Below are positions 59,291-64,000 of a stretch of DNA of 64,000 nucleotides, one piece after another (position 1 is the first letter of the stretch; each line of letters starts with the position of its first letter). The notes beneath the pieces are model-generated. The model had not been told where the DNA came from. It searched no databases and saw only the letters and a program-made list of their open reading frames with translations. Source of the stretch: Antilocapra americana (lineage: Eukaryota > Chordata > Mammalia > Artiodactyla > Antilocapridae); assembly GCA_007570785.1 (NCBI GenBank), contig ML660777.1, positions 2,807,845 to 2,871,844 of the forward strand, written 5' to 3'. The position numbers and the translations under genes were made by a program.

Positions 59291-59673
59291 ACAAACCAGG
59301 GAACCTAAGCTGGGTGTGGAGAAAAACTGAGGACAGCTTAAAACAACCATTTGATTACCCCTGACGTCCTGCCTGTTAATTGTGATCGCCTGAATAGTAC
59401 TAGGCCTGAGCTGTCACAGTTGGGACCACAGTTATCGGGTGGCTTTACTGGGCTTGAACATCTAAGATGATTCACACACCTGGCTGTCAGCTGATGCTGG
59501 CTGAAGCCTGGAAGCTCAGCTGGGCATATTAACCAAAGCACCTCACAGAGACCCTCAGGCAGCTTGGACTTTTCATGGATGGAAACTAGGTTCTAGAAGG
59601 CAGAGTTATAGGAACGAGTGTTCCCAGAGGACAGAGCAAAAGCTGCCTGTCAGTCCCCTAAAAGGCTAAGCCT

Positions 59674-59935
59674 AGGTACCTCCCTGGTGATCCACTGGTT
59701 GGTAGTCTGCCTTGCAGTGCGGGAGACCTGGATTGCACCCCTCCTTGGGGAGCTAAGATGCCACGTGGTGCAGAGCAACTGGGCCCGTGCCATGGCAACT
59801 ACTGAAGCTCTGGCTCTCTGGAATTCTCCTGCCACAACTAAAGTGTCCCTGCGCCACAGCAAAAGATCCCACATGATGCAATGCATATTCCCAGTGGTGG
59901 GGCTAGGACCCGATACAGCCAAATTAAGAAAAGGC
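59674..59935 (+). mobile_element. CHR-2-like tRNA-Glu SINE, long form
   Basis: CTCCCTGGTGATCCACTGG (A box), GGGAGCTAAGATGCCACG, then GCCACAACTAAAGTGTCCC and GCAAAAGATCCCACATG. Confidence 0.5.
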
Positions 59936-60087
59936 TAAGCTTAGAACTGGCATGGTGTCACTTCCGCTATATTAGTTAAGCAGTCATGGGACAAGACTAG
60001 ATTCAGGTTGAGAAAAAATAAAATCTACTTCCTAAAGGAAGAGTTATAAAGAACTTGTGCCCATCTTTAATACACCAAAAGAAAAGG

Positions 60088-60290
60088 AAAATGTTAGTTG
60101 CTCAATCATGTCTGACCCTGCAACCCCATGGACTGTAGTCCATCAGGCTCCTCTGTCCATGGAATTCTCCAGGCAAGAATGCTGGAGTGGGTGGCCATTC
60201 CCTTCTTCAGGGGGTTCTTTCTGACCCAGGGATCGAACCTGGGTCTTGCACATTACCGGGAGATTCTTGTCTGAGCCACTAGCAAATCTC
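60088..60290 (-). mobile_element. Bov-tA SINE
   Basis: GTTAGTTGCTCAATCATGTC to TCTTGTCTGAGCCACTAGC. Ends directly beside the target-site duplication of the next SINE. Confidence 0.5.
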
Positions 60291-60306
60291 TTGTCAATAA
60301 AGCTAT

Positions 60307-60516
60307 TAGTGTTAGCCACTCAGTCGTGTCCAACCCTTTGCGACTGCATTTTGACTATAACCCACCAGGTTACTCTGTCCATGGAGTTCTCCAGGAAAGA
60401 ATACTGGAGTGGGTTGCCATTCTGTTCTGCAGGGGATCTTTCCCACCCAGGGAGAGAACCCAGGTCTCCCGCATTGCAGGTGGGCTTTTTACTGTCTGAG
60501 CCATCAGGGAAGACCC
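60307..60516 (-). mobile_element. Bov-tA SINE with 13-bp target-site duplication
   Basis: Flanks TCAATAAAGCTAT (60,294-60,306) and TCAATAAAGTTAT (60,517-60,529) differ at one base. Complete copy. Confidence 0.5.
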
Positions 60517-61611
60517 TCAATAAAGTTATGGATTACACAAAAGGTGGTGTGGCGAAAAACATTGCTTATATTTTCCATTTCTTCAATCTTTATCTCAATA
60601 ATGTAACAAATACAGGGCAAATAGTACCACATTCATAATCAACCTATAGTTCACATTCTATGTTTTTTTTTTAATTAGAGATTGTTTACTTGTTTCTGTA
60701 TAGTATAACTTTAAAAGCACAACTATAGCAACCACATTTGTTCCTTGTTTTCCACATTTACTTTCATGAAAGTAAAATCAGAGTTGCCAGAGTTTCTTTC
60801 AGATCATAAAGCAAGATCTCTCTACCACTGGTTATGTTTCCCCTCTCCACCAGCTACATCCCACACAGAGCATTAAATGTGAACCTGGATGACCTCCTTC
60901 ATTATTTATTCCCAATTTCTAGCCTCTGCATGATAAAATTATAACTGAGTGGGAAGCAATTTCTGTTCAGTTTAAGAATCTGTGGAAGTCACTCAAGTAA
61001 CTTGCCCATAGCAACAGAGAGAAGCTAGTGTCACACTTACAGCTTAATACTGAGCTCTGTGCAAATACAATTTTGTTTTCTCTCTTACAAAAATGAGCAC
61101 TTAAGTGTCAGAGCAGGTATGTTCATGTATGAGGAAGCTCAACATACAAAGTCAAAATGATAATTCTCAATTAAAGATTTACTGGTTTTCTTTTCATTAA
61201 CATTTACCTCATATTGGGAAATTCAATTTTAAAATGTCTGTCAAACTGTTAATGTGTTTAGTGTAGAGAAACTTATTCTATGGCCTGGCATCTACGCCAT
61301 GGCTTTGTACTGAACCTATAACTGTCTTGATTGCTGTAGCTATGGAGTGAGTTTTGAAATCAGAAGTCCTCCCATGCTTTTCTCCTTCAAGATTGTTTTG
61401 GCTATTTGATGTCTCTTGCATTTCCATATGAATTTTAGGATTAACTTATCTCTTTCTGCAGAAAAAAAAAAGGCAATCAGGCATTTCATAAGAATTTCAT
61501 TTAACATGGGGACTATTGTCATTTTAACATATTAAAAATTTCAATCCATGAACACAGGTGTCTTTCTATTTACTTAGCTCTTTCATTTATTTAAAAGAAA
61601 GAAAGAAAGAA

Positions 61612-61820
61612 AGTCTTCCCTAGTAGTTCAGTTGGTAAAGAATATGCCTGCAATGCAAGAGACCTGGGTTTGATCCTGGGGTCAGAAGATTCCCTGGAGA
61701 AGGAAATGGCAACCCACTCCAGTACTCTTGCCTGGAGAATTCCAAAGAGAGAGGAGCCTGGTGGGCTACAGTCCAAGGGATTGCAAAGATTGGACACAAC
61801 TGTGCAACTAACTTTCACTT
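61612..61820 (+). mobile_element. Bov-tA SINE nested in L1
   Basis: Follows a GAAA repeat run (61,594-61,611). TCTTCCCTAGTAGTTCAGTT head to ACTAACTTTCACTTTTT. Confidence 0.5.
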
Positions 61821-62062
61821 TTTATTTATTAAAATAATGTTTTGCTGTTTTTAGCTTACAAACTGTATACTTCCTTGGTTAAATTTATTCCTAAGTATTT
61901 TGTTCTTTTTGATGATATTCTAAATGGACTGCTTTGTTAATTTCATTTTCAGATTGCTCATAGCTACTGTACAAAAATATAACTATGTTTTTGTGTTGTG
62001 AATTGATCTTACTAATACCACATTGCTGAGCTAGTTTATGAAAAACTTAGGTACTAGTGTTT

Positions 62063-62274
62063 GGGGCTTCCCTGGAAGGTCACCGGTAAAGAATCCACCT
62101 GCCAATGCAGGAGATGCAGGTTCAATCCCTGGGTTGGGAAGATCTCCTACAGTAGGAAGTGGCAACCTATTCCAGTATTCTTGCCTGGAGAATCCCATGG
62201 ACAGGGGAATCTGGCAGGTGATAGTCCATATAGTCCCAAAGAGCTGTACATGACTTAGCAGCTAAATAACAATA
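62063..62274 (+). mobile_element. Bov-tA SINE nested in L1, 10-bp target-site duplication
   Basis: Head GGGGCTTCCCTGGAAGGTCA; perfect ACTAGTGTTT flanks at 62,053-62,062 and 62,275-62,284. Confidence 0.5.
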
Positions 62275-62589
62275 ACTAGTGTTTTAGTGAATTCTTTAAG
62301 GTTTTCCATATATAATATCATGTTTTCTACAAATAGAGATAATTTTACTTTCCAATTTATATTTCTTAATTCTAGTCCTGCCATTGCCTCTGGAGCTACA
62401 TGAACCTATACTTTCATGATGTTATTTCTTCAATAATGGTTACTCTTTATAAAGAATATTGACAATGAAGCCCAGTAGCTTGGTCTCCTACATGGTTCTC
62501 GAACAAAGCATGATTTATCTTGGCTCTACTGTAGGCATACTCTTCACCAGTTCCTTGAGTTAGTGTTTCAAGGAGGATTTGGCCAAGGG

Positions 62590-63860
62590 TAAATTAATGT
62601 TCAAAATTCTCCAAGTCAGGCTTCAGAAATACGTGAACCGTGAACTTCCAGATGTTCAAGTTGGTTTTAGAAAAGGCAGAGGAACCAGAGGTCAAATTGT
62701 CAACATCCACTGATCACTGAAAAAGCAAGAGAGTTCCAGAAAAACATCTATTTCTGCTTTCTTGACTATGCCAAAGCCTTTGACTATGTGGATCACAATA
62801 AACTGGAAAATTCTTCAAGAGATGGGAATACCAGATCACCTGCCTCTTGAAAAATCTGTATGCAGGTCAGGAAGCAACAGGTAGAACTGGACATGGAACA
62901 ACAGACTGGTTCCAAATAGGAAAAGGAGTATATCAAGTCTATGTATTGTCAACCTGCTTATTTAACTTATATGCAGAGTACATCATGAGAAACGCTGGGC
63001 TGTCACACAAATTGTCACACAGATTGTCAGCACAAGCTGGCATCAAGATTGCCGGGAGAAAAGTCAATAACCTCAGATATGCAGATGACACCACCCTTAT
63101 GGCAGAAAGTGAAGAACTAAAGAGCCTCTTGATGAAAGTGAAAGACGAGAATGAAAAACCTGGCTTAAAACTCAACATTCAGAAAACTAAGATCACAGAA
63201 TCTGGTCCCATCACTTCATGGCAAATAGATGGGGAAACAGTGGAATCAGTGGCTGACTTTATTATTATTATTATTTTTGGCTGCAAAGTCACTGCAGATG
63301 ATGACTGCAGCCATGAAATTAAAAGATGCTTTCTCCTTGGAAGGAAAGTTATAACCAACCTAGATAGCATATTAAAAAGCAGGGACATTACTTTGCTGAC
63401 AAAGGTCTGTCTAGTCATGTCTATGGTTTTTCCAGTGGTCATGTATGGATGTGAGAGTTGGACTATAAAGAAAGCTGAGAGGCAAAGTATTGATGCTTTT
63501 GAACTGTGGTGTTGGAGAAGACTCTTGAGAATCCCTTGGACTGCAAGGAGATCCAACCAGTCCATCCCAAAGGAGATCAGTCCTGAGTGTTCATTGGAAG
63601 GACTGATGTTGAAGCTGAAACTCCAACAGTTTGGCCACCTGATGTGAAGAGCTGGCTCATTTAAAAAGATGCTGGAAAAGATTGAAGGTAGGAGGAGAAG
63701 GGGACGACAGAGGATGAGATGGTTGAATCACATCACCAACTTGATAGACATGAGTTTGGGTAAACTCCGGGAGTTGGTGATGGACAGGGAGGCCTGGAGT
63801 GCTGCAGTTCATGGGGTCGCAAAGAGTCAAATACAACTGAGCGACTGAACTGAACTGAAA
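62590..63860 (+). mobile_element. BovB with the longest open frame and an intact YADD box
   Basis: From the mid-RT region to the GAACTGAACTGAAAG tail. A 266-codon frame at 62,847-63,647 contains NNLRYADDTTLMAE, the RT catalytic motif, through the thumb and the C-terminal CESWTIKKAE region. It includes an ATT-repeat insertion giving four extra Ile-type codons (63,258-63,275) and a small duplication near 63,000. N-terminal RT and endonuclease are missing, so it cannot encode a working enzyme. Confidence 0.5.
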
Positions 63861-64000
63861 GTTATCAGGTGTTATCAAGGCCAGAAAAAGGCTACCAAAC
63901 CAGTGTTAACGTTTTGCTTCTAAAGGTCTATGCAGTCATATGAGATATTTACAAATATTACATTAATAATTATGCTTCCTCATAATACATTTTTTATAAA

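Larger units (their letters stand above)
61320..62460 (-). mobile_element. L1 ORF2 (RT region), antisense, carrying two Bov-tA insertions
   Basis: Reads as reverse-complement L1 ORF2: GTTTTGGCTATTTGATGTC, CTTGGTTAAATTTATTCC, TTTTCCATATATAATATCATG, AATAGAGATAATTTTAC (the RT palm region). A 60-codon remnant at 61,340-61,522 (LILKFIWKCKRHQIAK) is ORF2. SINEs at 61,612 and 62,063 are nested in it. Confidence 0.5.
46446..64000. other. Upstream flank of ADGB, no gene recognised
   Basis: In mammals the gene upstream of ADGB is RAB32 (established synteny), but no RAB32 coding sequence appears here. Repeats are listed separately. Nothing is assigned in about 46,747-47,526, 47,735-48,172, 48,956-49,728, 50,690-51,480, 57,620-58,380, 59,290-59,673 and 60,530-61,320. 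A 132-codon frame at 57,808-58,206 matches nothing I know. Confidence 0.5.

Noticed and set aside
1..64000. CRISPR arrays, operons, phage or plasmid features
   Set aside because: The direct repeats are eukaryotic microsatellites, SINE bodies and target-site duplications; there are no regularly spaced repeats or tightly packed genes.

Overview
The window is mammalian nuclear DNA from a ruminant, most likely a bovid (cattle or a close relative). The diagnosis rests on many copies of ruminant-lineage retrotransposons: BovB (an RTE-type LINE), its tRNA-headed SINE partner Bov-tA, the dimeric SINE BOV-A2 with its CTG-repeat start, and an L1 3' end of the cattle type. Older layers are cetartiodactyl tRNA-Glu (CHR-2-like) SINEs, L1M, HAL1-like LINEs, L2-like LINEs, MIR and one MaLR-type LTR. 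There is no prokaryotic gene, CRISPR array or intact virus.

The one gene I can support is the 5' part of ADGB (androglobin), on the minus strand. Five coding exons read outward from a CpG-rich promoter: exon 1 at 46,098-46,171, exon 2 at 24,244-24,400, exon 3 at 18,906-18,998, exon 4 at 16,047-16,118 and exon 5 at 13,422-13,631. Every boundary is a GT/AG splice site, intron phases agree (2,0,0,0,0), and the 606 coding bases join into 202 uninterrupted codons matching the N terminus of ADGB. The gene runs off the left edge: intron 5 fills 1-13,421 and I see no sixth exon. No long open reading frame marks this gene because each exon is short.

The promoter lies in a CpG-dense block (about 45,715-46,445). 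At 46,246-46,258, 75-87 bp upstream of the ATG, is a good RFX X-box, with a GC box slightly further out. An X-box fits the known expression of ADGB in ciliated cells and testis. From 46,446 to 64,000 is upstream flank with repeats and no recognisable gene.

The rest is the record of retrotransposition. Several insertions can be dated relative to each other by nesting and by target-site duplications. Notable structures are a BovB copy with its 5' half inverted (21,733-23,495, a twin-priming shape), an L1 3' end inside a BovB copy that carries BovB-like sequence beyond its own A-tail (2,660-2,934, a 3'-transduction shape), an unusually long 33-bp duplication around a Bov-tA (6,835-7,096), and inverted BovB arms on both sides of ADGB exon 2. 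A 100-N assembly gap (16,950-17,049) falls in ADGB intron 3. I did not find a new biological system; the most valuable content is the ADGB 5' gene structure with its ciliary-type promoter, plus the retrotransposon architectures.
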